A stretch of DNA of 64,000 bases from assembly GCA_003154775.1 (NCBI GenBank), contig PMES01000148.1:1-64000 (forward strand), written 5' to 3'. This document shows positions 15,218 to 23,953 of this stretch, in pieces. The stretch's first letter is position 1. Every line of letters begins with the position of its first letter. Source of the stretch: Acidobacteriota bacterium (lineage in GTDB: Bacteria > Acidobacteriota > Terriglobia > Acidiferrales > UBA7541). The notes under the pieces are model-generated. The model saw nothing but the letters and a program-made list of their open reading frames with translations, was not told the DNA's origin and searched no databases. The translations under genes were made by a program, and so were the position numbers.

Positions 15218-16330
15218 TTATTCGCCTTTGCTGTCCGCGGGCGGTGTGTCGTCCACATGAATCTTGCGGGCATTCTGGCGGACGACGGTTGAAACGAGGT
15301 GGGAACCCACGCCAATGACGGCGGCGGCACCCAGGACTTCGCCGATCGTATTGGGAGTGGCATCAATACCGGGAACCACGACGTTGGACAGGCGCTGGTA
15401 GAACGGGCCGTTGTCCCAGAACCCGGCTTCGCTGCAACCGATGCAGCCGTGGCCAGAGCCGATGGGGAAGGACACGCCGTTGTTCCATTTGAAGGTGGAG
15501 CAGGAATTGTAAGTTGTTGGACCGCGGCAGCCCATTTTGTAGAGGCACCAGCCCTTTCGTGCGCCGTCGTCGTCCCAAGACTCGACGAACTGGCCGGCAT
15601 CGAAGAAGGCGCGGCGGTAGCACTTATCGTGGATGCGCTGGCCATAGAACATTTTCGGGCGGCCGATGCGATCGAGTTCGGGCAAGGCGTCGAAGATGAG
15701 AATGTAGGTGAGGACGCCGGTCATGACCTCGGCGATGGGCGGGCAGCCGGGCACATTGATGATGGGCTTGTCCGTGATGAGCTTGTGGACGGGCATGGCG
15801 CCGGTGGGATTGGGATGAGCGGCCTGGACACAGCCATTGGAGGCGCAGGAGCCCCAGGCGACGATGGCTTTGGCGTGTTCGGCGGTTTCCTTGAGGACGT
15901 TCAAGAAGGTGTCGCCGCCGACGGTGCAATAGACGCCACCATCCTTGGTGGGAGCATTGCCTTCAACGGCAAGGAGATAGCCGCCGGGGTGATCCTTGAT
16001 GAGTTTCTTGCGAATTGCTTCGACCTGGAAACCGGCAGCCGCCTGGAGGGTATCGTCGTAATCGAGGGAGATCATGTTGAGGATGATGTCCTGGGCGATG
16101 GGGTGGGAGGAGCGGATAAAGGATTCGCTGCAACAGGTGCATTCGAGGCCATGGAGCCAGATGACGGGGATGCGGGGCTTGGTCTCCATCGCGGCGACGA
16201 CCGTGGGAACCATGGAGGCTTCCAGGCCCATGGCCGCGGCGGTGGTGACACAGAAGCGGAGAAAGTCCCTGCGATCGACGCCATGCTGACGCAGGACATC
16301 GTAAGTGGACAGAGAAGATAGGTTGTTCAC
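15218..16330 (-). CDS. hyaA: [NiFe] hydrogenase small subunit, Tat-exported, with O2-tolerance cysteine set
   Basis: A 370-residue Fe-S subunit starting at the GTG at 16330 (AGGGGG upstream). A GTG at 16381 would add 17 residues and lacks an RBS. The Tat motif DRRDFLRF is at residues 19-26. The proximal cluster region shows C64-T-C66-C67 (LECTCCSES), C162 and C167 (WGSCASNGC) and C196 (VPGCPP), the six-Cys pattern of the [4Fe-3S] cluster in E. coli Hyd-1. The distal cluster ligands H234/C237/C262/C268 and the medial cluster C277/C296/C299 follow, then a C-terminal membrane anchor ([17 protein letters not shown]). It is the first gene of hyaABCD. An O2-tolerant, group 1d-like class is inferred from these residues. 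Confidence 0.95.
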   Translation of the reverse strand: MNNLSSLSTYDVLRQHGVDRRDFLRFCVTTAAAMGLEASMVPTVVAAMETKPRIPVIWLHGLECTCCSESFIRSSHPIAQDIILNMISLDYDDTLQAAAGFQVEAIRKKLIKDHPGGYLLAVEGNAPTKDGGVYCTVGGDTFLNVLKETAEHAKAIVAWGSCASNGCVQAAHPNPTGAMPVHKLITDKPIINVPGCPPIAEVMTGVLTYILIFDALPELDRIGRPKMFYGQRIHDKCYRRAFFDAGQFVESWDDDGARKGWCLYKMGCRGPTTYNSCSTFKWNNGVSFPIGSGHGCIGCSEAGFWDNGPFYQRLSNVVVPGIDATPNTIGEVLGAAAVIGVGSHLVSTVVRQNARKIHVDDTPPADSKGE

Positions 16331-16758
16331 GGGAGAACCCCCTGGTGCGGACCGTTCAAAAGAGGAGAACGGACGGGGCACTATCGTTCCAAGCTAAACA
16401 TCCGGTCAGTGACGCAGCGCACATAGCCGCGTGAGGTTCGACCGAGGGCTGTGGGAAGGCAGTCTTGGCGGCGAAAAGCTAGGTGGAAAGGTGACGAGAG
16501 AGAAGGGCGGCGATGCCGCAGCAACTAAGAATGAACAGTTGCCCCAAGGGTAGGGGAGTGTGGGCCGAAATCGAGTAGGATCAGACCCGCTCTCGAGAAA
16601 ACGACAGACGCAAATGGCGCGCGCCCTTACAAACCGAAGTGTGCGACACGCGGCAATAAGGAAGGAAAGGAACTCAAGAACACAGCGATTGCGCGGAGAC
16701 CGCGGACGGGGGAGGAATTACAGTTGGTCGGCGGGGCATGCAGCGGCAAAAGCGGCGG

Positions 16759-16868
16759 CCCTTCGAAGCTCAGGGTAAACAAGCCGCCGCACTCCAAAAT
16801 AGCCGAGGCGCCTAAACGCGGAGATTGTGCGGACATAGGGCGCAGCCCCTTCAAAGCTCAGGGTAAAC
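16759..16868. repeat. two direct copies of the CCCTTCG...GCTCAGGG palindrome
   Basis: The copies at 16759-16780 and 16847-16868 match at 21 of 22 positions (G versus A at the seventh base), including the trailing TAAAC, with an 88-bp period. Each can form a short hairpin through CCCT/AGGG pairing. Related, more diverged copies occur at 38-60, 11117-11133, 33045-33083 and 48990-49008. Confidence 0.6.
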
Positions 16869-16889
16869 GTGCTGCACCCCTACAAAGGC

Positions 16890-16922
16890 AAGAGAAAAGC
16901 CTCAGGCCAAAAGGCCTGAGCT
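16890..16922 (-). terminator. Rho-independent terminator of the GGDEF/HD-GYP gene
   Basis: The hairpin CTCAGGCC (16901-16908), loop of four, GGCCTGAG (16913-16920) is followed on the minus strand by GCTTTTCTCTT, giving a T-rich tail. It lies about 95 nt downstream of the leftward GGDEF/HD-GYP stop codon and would also insulate the hydrogenase operon from read-through. Confidence 0.6.
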
Positions 16923-17015
16923 ACAGGGTAGAACTTAGAGAAAGGCCGCGGGGCTCCTGCCAGAAACCGGCGGGCGGGTGGAGCGCCCAGAATCGCCCTA
17001 CGCAGCAGGAGCGGG

Positions 17016-20000
17016 TCAGGGATTGCGGGAGAGGAGAGAGGCGGCTTCAATGATGGGGTTGGGGAGGAGGCGCATGGCGCAGACGAAGGCTGCGATTAGG
17101 CGCTGATCGAATTGCGTGCCGGCGCAGCGCTCGAGTTCGGCGAGAGCTTCTTCGGCGGTGCGGCCTTTCTTGTAGCTGCGGTCGCTGGTGATGGTGTCGT
17201 AGGAGTCGGCGATGGTGATGATGCGCGCGCCAATGGGGATGTTTTCGCCGGAGAGGGCGTTGGGATAGCCGGAACCATCGAAGAATTCGTGGTGGTGCAA
17301 GACCATGAGGCGGATGCGTGCGAGTTGCGGGAGAGGCTCGAGGAGTCTCGCGGCGAAAGTCACGTGGGTCTTCATGGTGTCCCATTCTTCGGGGTTGAGC
17401 GGGCCATTCTTGTTGAGGATGTGTTCGGGGATGCCGACTTTGCCGACATCGTGGAGGATGGCGGCCAGACGAATCTCCTCGACTTCGGCTTCGGACAAGC
17501 TGAGAGACTCCGCGAGCAAAGCGGCGTAAGCGGAAACCTTTTGGGAGTGGCCCTGGGTGTACTGATCCTTGGCATCGATGGCGTAGGCGAGGGAAGTGAC
17601 GGTATCGAGAATGGATTGGGGTAGAGAGGCGGGGCCGTCCGCGGAGGGGGCGGTAGAAGCTTCGGAAGCCGGGAGAGACTCTGTGAACTGGCAAAGGCGC
17701 TGGTGAATCTCGTTGAAGGAATCGGGGCCGGTGGCGAAAAGACGCTTGAGGGTGACACCGAGATAAGCTTCGAGAACGTCGCGCTTCCAGCGGCGGGCGT
17801 CCTTGGGGTCGATGTGGTCGGCGGTGGAGACGGTGTTGCCGCCCTGATGCTTGGAGAGATACATGGAAGCGTCGGCGACCTGAATGAGTTCCTGAGGCAT
17901 GGAGCCGTGCAGGGGATAGCAGGCGATGCCGAAGCTGGCGGTGATGTTCTTTTCGCGGAGAAGTGGATCGGCGGAAACCCAGCCGCGCAGCTTGGAGGCA
18001 AGCTGGCGGGCCTGCTCCATGGAGGTTTCCGGCATGAGGATGACGAATTCGTCGCCGCCGTAGCGGGCGACGACATCCGAGCGGCGGCAGTTGCCTTCGA
18101 GGATTTGTCCGACGCGCTGGAGGACCAGATCGCCTTCGAGGTGGCCGTAGAAATCGTTGACGAATTTGAAGCGGTCCAAGTCCATGAGGACGAGAGCGAA
18201 GGAACGCCCGGCGCGGGAGGAGCGCTTCCATTCGGAAGAGAGAGCTTCCATGAAAAAGCGGTGGGTTTTGACGCCGGTGAGGCCATCGGTGATGGCCTGC
18301 TCCTGGGCTTTCTGGAAGGTGAGGGCGTTGTGCAGCGCGCCGGAGATCAAGTCGGCGAGGGTGCTGAGGAGGAGCGATTCTTCCTCGGAGAATTCGATGC
18401 GGTCAGCGGTTTCGACGTAAAGAACGCCGTGCAGGTAATCGGCGTAAAAGATCGGCAGGGCCATGGCGGTAAGGGAATCGGCGAGGACGGGCCTGGGGCC
18501 ATTCTGAGAGCTGGGGAGGGAACGGAACGTGGCGGCTTTGCCGGTGCGCGCGACCTGGCCGATGAGGCCGGTGTCCAGAGGAAGACGAAGTCCGGCGGCG
18601 CCGCGGCGCTTGCCGCCCTCGGCCTGGATGTGCAGCTCGCGCGTGGTGTAATCGAGAATCGCGATGCCGATATGGTCGTAGGTGAGGCCGTTTTCGAGTT
18701 GCTCGGCGATCTTGGCCAGCACTTCATCGGGGTTGAGCGTGGCGATGGCGTCGCGGGAGATGAGATTCAATAGATTGAGATGGCGCGCCTTGGTGCGCTC
18801 TTCCTGGAAGAGGCGGGCGTTTTCAATGGCGATGCTGGCTTCGCTGGCGAGCACGCGAAGAAGCTCGAGGTGGCCTTCGTCGAAGGCGCGATCTTCATCG
18901 GAGAAGATGCACAGCGCGCCAATGGCGTGATCGTAGGCGACCAGCGGAACACCACAGAAAGAGCCCGCGGTGCGTAGAGGATCGACGCCGAGCTTACGGA
19001 CTTCGGTGACAAAGTTTTCGCGAATGAGAACGGGCTGGCGGGTGCGCAGGATGTACTCGGTGAGGTAATTGCCGGCGGGACGCGAGCGTTTCGGCATACG
19101 CACGCCATCGATCATTTCCAGTTCAAACTGGATGGCGTCGCGCAGGGAATCGGGGGCGGCGAGATAGAGATTGTCCACATCGAAGAGGCGGCGCAGCTCT
19201 TCCCAGATTTTGCGGAGGAGATCCTCTCGATTGAGGGTGGAGCTGAGGACGCGGCCGATTTCATTAAGAACGTGGAGTTCCTCGGAACGGCGCGAAGTCT
19301 GCTGGATGAGGTAACTGTTTTCGACGGCCATGCCGATCTGGTGGCCGAGGGCGAGGAGCAAACGCAATTCGGCGGGGGTAAAGCGGCGATTGTCCGGGGT
19401 GCCGAGAAGGAGGAGGCCAAAGGCTTGCTCCTTGGCTTGCAGGCTGATGACCACGATGCTGCGCAAGCCATGTTTGAGAGCGAGTTCGCGGAAATTGCGA
19501 ATGGGATCGTCTTTTTCGAGTGCGGTGAGATTGTCGTCGCGGAGATCGCGGAAACCGAGCAAACCGCCGAGGCGGGAGACGAGGCCGACGAGATAATCGT
19601 CGAGCCCCTGCTCCTGTGCGACGCGGCAGAACTCATCGGGAATGCCGGCAGAGACGACGGAGGTGGGCCCGGTGGGGTCGCCGTGATGCAGGAAAAGCGC
19701 GCCGGCGGGAAGGCGAACGACGCCGAGAACGCGGTCCAGGGCCTGAGCGAGCATGCGCTGAATTTCGCCGCCGCCGAAGCTGGAAGTGGCGAGGTTGAGG
19801 TTGGAGAGGGCGAGCATGTTGCGCTCGACGCGGCGCTTCTCTTCCTCGTAAACGGACATGATCAGGAGCATGGAGACAAAGGCGGTGGGAACTGCGGTGA
19901 TGGGACGGGCCGTCTGGCCTACCACTTCGGGAGTGAAGTGCAGGATGTGAAAGGCAAGAAAGACGAGGCCCCAGGCTGCGAAGGAAAGACTAAGGAGGCG

Positions 20001-20432
20001 ATCGGCAAGAGTTTCGTGATGCTGGCTTTCCCGCCAGAAGAGGAAGCCGACGTAAACGTAGATGAGGGAGGCGGGCACGTAGGAAGAAAAGGGCAGGAGT
20101 TGCAGCGCGTTGGCGGCGGACCAGATTGTGAGAACCACGGCGGCGACGATGGCGGGAACAACCCACAGCTTCTTGCGTGTATAGAGCTGCGTGCCGAGAA
20201 GGAAACAGATGCCTGCAAATCCGAAGAGGGCGTGATTGAGGGAGGTCAGCAGCGGATTTTCGCCGATCCAGGGCGAAAGGCCCGGGCAGAGATAGTGCAG
20301 GCCGTAGAAGACCCAGGCAGCGGTCCAATAGAGAAGATACGGCTGGCGCTTGAGGGAGTAGACGTAGGCGAAAAACACTCCGACGAGGAGAGTTCCGATC
20401 AGGAAACTGAGCGCAATAATGCTTTGAACCAT
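17016..20432 (-). CDS. membrane GAF(x3)-GGDEF-HD-GYP c-di-GMP turnover protein
   Basis: About 1138 residues from the ATG at 20432. A GTG at 20549 would add 39 residues, but the first helix begins at this ATG. The N-terminal ~200 residues form about seven membrane helices. Three GAF-like sensor domains follow (about 230-380, 400-560, 580-740). A GGDEF domain (YGGDEF near 790) retains the inhibitory site RRSD five residues before it. The C-terminal HD-GYP domain has HDVGK near 992 and HHEFFDGSGYP near 1050. It could both make c-di-GMP and hydrolyse it in response to a signal. It is monocistronic, with a terminator-like hairpin downstream. Which activity dominates cannot be read from the sequence. 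Confidence 0.93.
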   Translation of the reverse strand: MVQSIIALSFLIGTLLVGVFFAYVYSLKRQPYLLYWTAAWVFYGLHYLCPGLSPWIGENPLLTSLNHALFGFAGICFLLGTQLYTRKKLWVVPAIVAAVVLTIWSAANALQLLPFSSYVPASLIYVYVGFLFWRESQHHETLADRLLSLSFAAWGLVFLAFHILHFTPEVVGQTARPITAVPTAFVSMLLIMSVYEEEKRRVERNMLALSNLNLATSSFGGGEIQRMLAQALDRVLGVVRLPAGALFLHHGDPTGPTSVVSAGIPDEFCRVAQEQGLDDYLVGLVSRLGGLLGFRDLRDDNLTALEKDDPIRNFRELALKHGLRSIVVISLQAKEQAFGLLLLGTPDNRRFTPAELRLLLALGHQIGMAVENSYLIQQTSRRSEELHVLNEIGRVLSSTLNREDLLRKIWEELRRLFDVDNLYLAAPDSLRDAIQFELEMIDGVRMPKRSRPAGNYLTEYILRTRQPVLIRENFVTEVRKLGVDPLRTAGSFCGVPLVAYDHAIGALCIFSDEDRAFDEGHLELLRVLASEASIAIENARLFQEERTKARHLNLLNLISRDAIATLNPDEVLAKIAEQLENGLTYDHIGIAILDYTTRELHIQAEGGKRRGAAGLRLPLDTGLIGQVARTGKAATFRSLPSSQNGPRPVLADSLTAMALPIFYADYLHGVLYVETADRIEFSEEESLLLSTLADLISGALHNALTFQKAQEQAITDGLTGVKTHRFFMEALSSEWKRSSRAGRSFALVLMDLDRFKFVNDFYGHLEGDLVLQRVGQILEGNCRRSDVVARYGGDEFVILMPETSMEQARQLASKLRGWVSADPLLREKNITASFGIACYPLHGSMPQELIQVADASMYLSKHQGGNTVSTADHIDPKDARRWKRDVLEAYLGVTLKRLFATGPDSFNEIHQRLCQFTESLPASEASTAPSADGPASLPQSILDTVTSLAYAIDAKDQYTQGHSQKVSAYAALLAESLSLSEAEVEEIRLAAILHDVGKVGIPEHILNKNGPLNPEEWDTMKTHVTFAARLLEPLPQLARIRLMVLHHHEFFDGSGYPNALSGENIPIGARIITIADSYDTITSDRSYKKGRTAEEALAELERCAGTQFDQRLIAAFVCAMRLLPNPIIEAASLLSRNP

Positions 20433-20818
20433 CGACGAGCCCAAAGGCGCCACCTGTTGTGCGAGGGCGGCAACGGCGAACGGACTTAGCAAAGGATCAA
20501 CGGAATGCACCGGGAGACACCAAGGACGAACTACATCCCGAGAAAACACCCCTGCTGGCCGTCACCAAGGAGCCCAACCACACACAAAACGATTCACATG
20601 CGATTATGAGGCAGGGGAAAAAGGAGGAGCAGGGGGAAGGGAGAAGTGGTGGCGAAAGAGGTAGTAGGGGGTGGGGCACGGAGGGAAGGGATGGGGGGCC
20701 TGGCTTTAGACGAATTGCGAACTTGGAAGTGTTCAGGTTCTGAAGCGGCGCGTTGGACGGCCCCCGGAGGTTCCGGTAGACTGAAGTTTTCCGAGAAGAG
20801 AGCGAGAAGCAACCTACC
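20433..20818. other. divergent region between the c-di-GMP gene and gltX
   Basis: 386 bp holding both promoters. I see no gene, except that the c-di-GMP gene might begin at the GTG at 20549. A purine-rich run (about 20610-20700, AGGAGGAGCAGGGGGAAGGG and similar) lies in the middle. Nothing else stands out. Confidence 0.4.
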
Positions 20819-22294
20819 ATGACAGACGCGAGCGCGACACAAAAGGGAAGCGTGCGGGTGCGATTTGCGCCTTCGCCGACAGGGTATTTGCACGTGGGCG
20901 GAGCGCGAACGGCGCTGTTTAACTGGCTGTTTGCGCGCAAAGAGCGCGGCACGATGATCCTGCGGATCGAGGATACGGACGCGGAGCGGAACAAGCCGGA
21001 GTTGGTGACGGGAATTATCGAGGGGCTGAAGTGGCTGGGCGTGAGTTGGGACGAGGGGCCGTACTACCAGTCGCAGCGGACGGAGTTGTACCGCGAGATG
21101 GCCAAGAAATGCCTGGCGAATGGGAGCGCGTTCCGGTGCTACTGCCCGCCGGAAAAATATGTGGGCGGGGACCACGCGGAAGAAGGAGCGGAAGACGCAA
21201 AAGTGCGGAGGGTGGCGCGATGCACCTGCCGGGACGGCAAGCCGTCGTCGCCAGAGACGAAGCCGGCGCTGCGCTTCAAGGTACCGGCGGGGGGAACGAC
21301 GAAGTTTTTTGATGCGGTGTTTGGCGGGCGGGAATTCTCCAACGACGAGATCAAGGATTTTGTGCTGCTGCGCTCGGGGAAAGAGGGAGAAGAATTCGGA
21401 CAGGCAATGTACCAGATGAGCGTGGTGGCGGACGATATCGACATGCGGATCACGCACGTGATTCGCGGCGCGGACCACATTTCCAATACGCCGAAGCAGG
21501 TGTTGCTGTACCGCGCGCTGGGAGCGGAGCCGCCGGTGTTTGCGCACGTGCCGTTGATTCTGGGGCCGGACAAGTCGCGGCTGTCGAAGAGGCACGGGGC
21601 CACGGACGTGAACGTGTACCGGCGGGAAGGGTTTTTGCCGGAAGCGTTCCGGAATTTCCTGGCACTGCTGGGCTGGGCGGCGGGCGGGGATGAGGAGTTT
21701 TTCAGGACGAAGGAGTTGGTGGAAAAGTTTTCGCTGGATGGGGTAAGCCGGACGAACGGAGTGTTTGACCGGGCGAAACTGGAATGGTTCAACACGCAAT
21801 ATCTGCAGAAGCTGCCGATTGAGGACCTGTTGCCGCAGGTTGAGGAGCAATTGAAGCAAGACGGGCTGTGGAAGGAAGAATGGGCAGCGGGAGCGGGGCG
21901 CGAATGGTTTTCGAGGACGGTGGATTTGTTGCGGCCGCGGGTACGGCTGCTGCCGGATTTTGGCAGTTGGTCGCGCGCGTTTTTCAGCGACGAGTTCACG
22001 ATCGATCCGGCGGCGAAAGCGAAATTCTGGAAAGACGAAAAGGTGCCAATCCTGCTGGCAAAGCTGGCGGAGGCGCTGGCGGGATTGACGGAGTGGAATC
22101 ATGACGCGTGCGATCACGCTTCCCGGAAGGTGGCGGAAGAGGCCGGGGTGAAGGCGGGATTGCTGATCAATGCGACGCGCGTGGCGATCGTGGGGCAAGC
22201 GGTGGCGCCGCCGCTGTTCGACACGATGGTGGTGCTGGGGCAGGAACGCGTGGTGCGAAGGTTGCGGGCGGTGGTGATTGGATTCGCCAAGTAG
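20819..22294 (+). CDS. gltX: glutamyl-tRNA synthetase
   Basis: A 491-residue class I synthetase that charges tRNA-Glu. The HIGH-type motif is seen as PSPTGYLHVGGART (residues 18-31) and the KMSKS-type loop as LSKRHG (residues 255-260). A zinc-knuckle-like C-Y-C ... C-T-C pattern is present in the insertion (FRCYCPPEKY ... ARCTCRDG). Length and ends are normal. The gene is convergent with the AsmA-like gene, whose stop lies only 22 bp away. Whether it is discriminating or also charges tRNA-Gln (with GatCAB, not in this window) is not known. Confidence 0.97.
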   Translation: MTDASATQKGSVRVRFAPSPTGYLHVGGARTALFNWLFARKERGTMILRIEDTDAERNKPELVTGIIEGLKWLGVSWDEGPYYQSQRTELYREMAKKCLANGSAFRCYCPPEKYVGGDHAEEGAEDAKVRRVARCTCRDGKPSSPETKPALRFKVPAGGTTKFFDAVFGGREFSNDEIKDFVLLRSGKEGEEFGQAMYQMSVVADDIDMRITHVIRGADHISNTPKQVLLYRALGAEPPVFAHVPLILGPDKSRLSKRHGATDVNVYRREGFLPEAFRNFLALLGWAAGGDEEFFRTKELVEKFSLDGVSRTNGVFDRAKLEWFNTQYLQKLPIEDLLPQVEEQLKQDGLWKEEWAAGAGREWFSRTVDLLRPRVRLLPDFGSWSRAFFSDEFTIDPAAKAKFWKDEKVPILLAKLAEALAGLTEWNHDACDHASRKVAEEAGVKAGLLINATRVAIVGQAVAPPLFDTMVVLGQERVVRRLRAVVIGFAK

Positions 22295-22316
22295 CCGCGC
22301 GCACGTTTGCGAAGCG

Positions 22317-23915
22317 CTATTTCTTTTCCTTTGCAGCCGAGTCTTCCCCGGGCTGCTTTTTGATCGTTTTGTGAAAAACGGAGAGGCTAAAGACTGGGTT
22401 TTCGCGCGTTCCAGTGATAGTGATCGGGATTGCGGCGCCAGCGCCCTGCTTTTTGAAAAACGGGTCGAATGGCTTCAGGAAGACCGATTTCACCCCGCCT
22501 ACAGCTTGCGAGAGCCCCGCCTTCAGACGAAGCTGACCGCGGAAGTTCAGTTGACCGCCATTCAGATCGTAGGAGCCGTCCAGAAGGACGGTGGCTCCTT
22601 CCACACTAAACTGTAGATGAGTGAACGTGGCGACGCCATTTTCCACGTGGTAGTGGCCCTGCAGGTCAGTCGCAGCGCTGCCCGCGTCTTCCTGGTTGGG
22701 TTCGCCGAGGCCGTGACGGCTGAGGGAAGCAAGCTGGGAACGGATCTCCGGATCGGTGAAGCGGGCATCCTCGACGCCAAAATCGCCATCGAGGAGAAGT
22801 TTGTCGAGGGCTTTTTCTTTGCCGGGCGGGAGGACAAGCTTGGTCTTCAACTTGATGGTGCCAACCATGAGCGGTTTTTGCGATTTAACGGCGAGGGCGA
22901 GGACGTCTTGCAAGCGAGCTTGCGGGGCGATGACATCCAGGGTGATGAGATGCCCCTGCTTTTCGGGAACGCGAACGACACTGCCATTGGCGATGAAGAG
23001 CGATTGGCCGAGAACGGCGCGCACGGGATGAAGATAGGTTTCGCCATCGGTGCCGTCGACGGTGGCGGAAAAAGTGGTGCGCAAGGGTACGCCGCGTCCT
23101 ATAGGATCGATGGAGAACGCCGGCGTGTCGGTTTCACCCTGGACTTCAATCTTGTCGAGCTGGCCCAGGTATTTTCCAGTGGAAGAGAGAATGCCCGCGA
23201 TGCCGGGTAGCGGGCCAAGATCTGCGTCCGTGAATGTGTAGGAGCCGGAGACCGGGGTGTTGCCGGGTTCTTCTATATCCCACGGCCCGAAGCTGCCGCT
23301 GGTGGCGATTTCGCCCTTGGGTTTTGCGTTGGTGAGATTACCGTCAAAGGTGAGAGGTTTATCGAGGGAGACTTTCTGAAGGTCCAAGTCATGAATCTTG
23401 AAATCGAGAGGTTCCTTGCCTTCTTTTCTCGAAACGATGATCAGTTCGGCGTTTTTGCAGAGTACTCCATCAAAGACCAGAGACGCTGGGGCAGACGGAG
23501 TTTTAGGGAGAGGAACGGCTTCGGGCTGGCCGGGTTTGCGGTGCGAGATGGTGATGACCATGTTGTCCAAGACGACCCTGGAGACGTGGTGAGGTTTACG
23601 GAGAAGTCCAAAAAAGCCGGGGCGAGAAGAAAATCTTTCGATGGAGATGAGGGGAGGCACGTCCAACCGATTGTGGAAGTGGATGGTGAGGCCTTCGCCG
23701 GTGACGCTGAGGCGCGGCCAGAAACGAAGGCTCAGAGTGCGGAGTTCGACCTGGCTATCGAAGCGGCGGCTAAGGTCCTGCACGATCACGGCGCGGAGGT
23801 GTTCTTCGATGCTGCGCGTGCGCGTGACGACAAAGAGGAAGAACGCGGCAACCAGAGTGGAAACGATAGCCGCAAGAAAAAGCCAGAAGCGTTTGCCGCG
23901 AGGAAAGGGGGCCAT
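22317..23915 (-). CDS. AsmA-like membrane-anchored protein
   Basis: A 532-residue protein from the ATG at 23915 (MAPFPRGKRFWLF). One N-terminal transmembrane helix (FWLFLAAIVSTLVAAFFLFVV) is followed by a long periplasmic part. The arrangement LRAVIVQDLSRRFDSQVELRTLSLRFWPRLSVTGEGLTI is the hallmark start of AsmA/DUF748-type proteins, and the C-terminal half (KLKTKLVLPPG ... LDGSYDLNGGQLNFRGQL ... ITITGTRENPVFSL) matches their repetitive beta-groove region. Such proteins are linked to lipid transport to the outer membrane or outer-membrane homeostasis. The start overlaps nothing, and the dsbD-alpha-like gene ends 39 bp upstream, so it is probably the last gene of that operon. Confidence 0.72.
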   Translation of the reverse strand: MAPFPRGKRFWLFLAAIVSTLVAAFFLFVVTRTRSIEEHLRAVIVQDLSRRFDSQVELRTLSLRFWPRLSVTGEGLTIHFHNRLDVPPLISIERFSSRPGFFGLLRKPHHVSRVVLDNMVITISHRKPGQPEAVPLPKTPSAPASLVFDGVLCKNAELIIVSRKEGKEPLDFKIHDLDLQKVSLDKPLTFDGNLTNAKPKGEIATSGSFGPWDIEEPGNTPVSGSYTFTDADLGPLPGIAGILSSTGKYLGQLDKIEVQGETDTPAFSIDPIGRGVPLRTTFSATVDGTDGETYLHPVRAVLGQSLFIANGSVVRVPEKQGHLITLDVIAPQARLQDVLALAVKSQKPLMVGTIKLKTKLVLPPGKEKALDKLLLDGDFGVEDARFTDPEIRSQLASLSRHGLGEPNQEDAGSAATDLQGHYHVENGVATFTHLQFSVEGATVLLDGSYDLNGGQLNFRGQLRLKAGLSQAVGGVKSVFLKPFDPFFKKQGAGAAIPITITGTRENPVFSLSVFHKTIKKQPGEDSAAKEKK

Positions 23916-23953
23916 GGCTTCTTCATTCTTTCTGAAACGCGGCTGCGATGCAA

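Larger units (their letters stand above)
16331..17015. other. repeat-rich intergenic region upstream of hyaA
   Basis: 685 bp without a credible gene. It contains two almost identical CCCTTCRAAGCTCAGGG elements at 16759-16780 and 16847-16868, a GC-rich element at 16781-16800 shared with 54931-54950 in inverse orientation, and a strong hairpin at 16901-16920. The promoter of the hydrogenase operon must lie in the left part of this region. I found no convincing -35/-10 pair or obvious NtrC/sigma54 site by eye. Confidence 0.5.

Noticed and set aside
12893-15292. 799-codon + strand frame opposite hyaB and hyaC
   Set aside because: Shadow of the hydrogenase genes; composition (Gly/Ala/Asp/Val runs) without motifs.
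16560-16778. 72-codon + strand frame upstream of hyaA
   Set aside because: Arg/Ser-rich, ends inside the CCCTTCG repeat, no RBS or family similarity.
19272-20489. 405-codon + strand frame opposite the GGDEF/HD-GYP gene
   Set aside because: Shadow frame; the minus-strand protein has convincing domains throughout.
20594-22198. 534-codon minus frame opposite gltX
   Set aside because: Antisense shadow rich in Arg/His/Pro; gltX is unambiguous.
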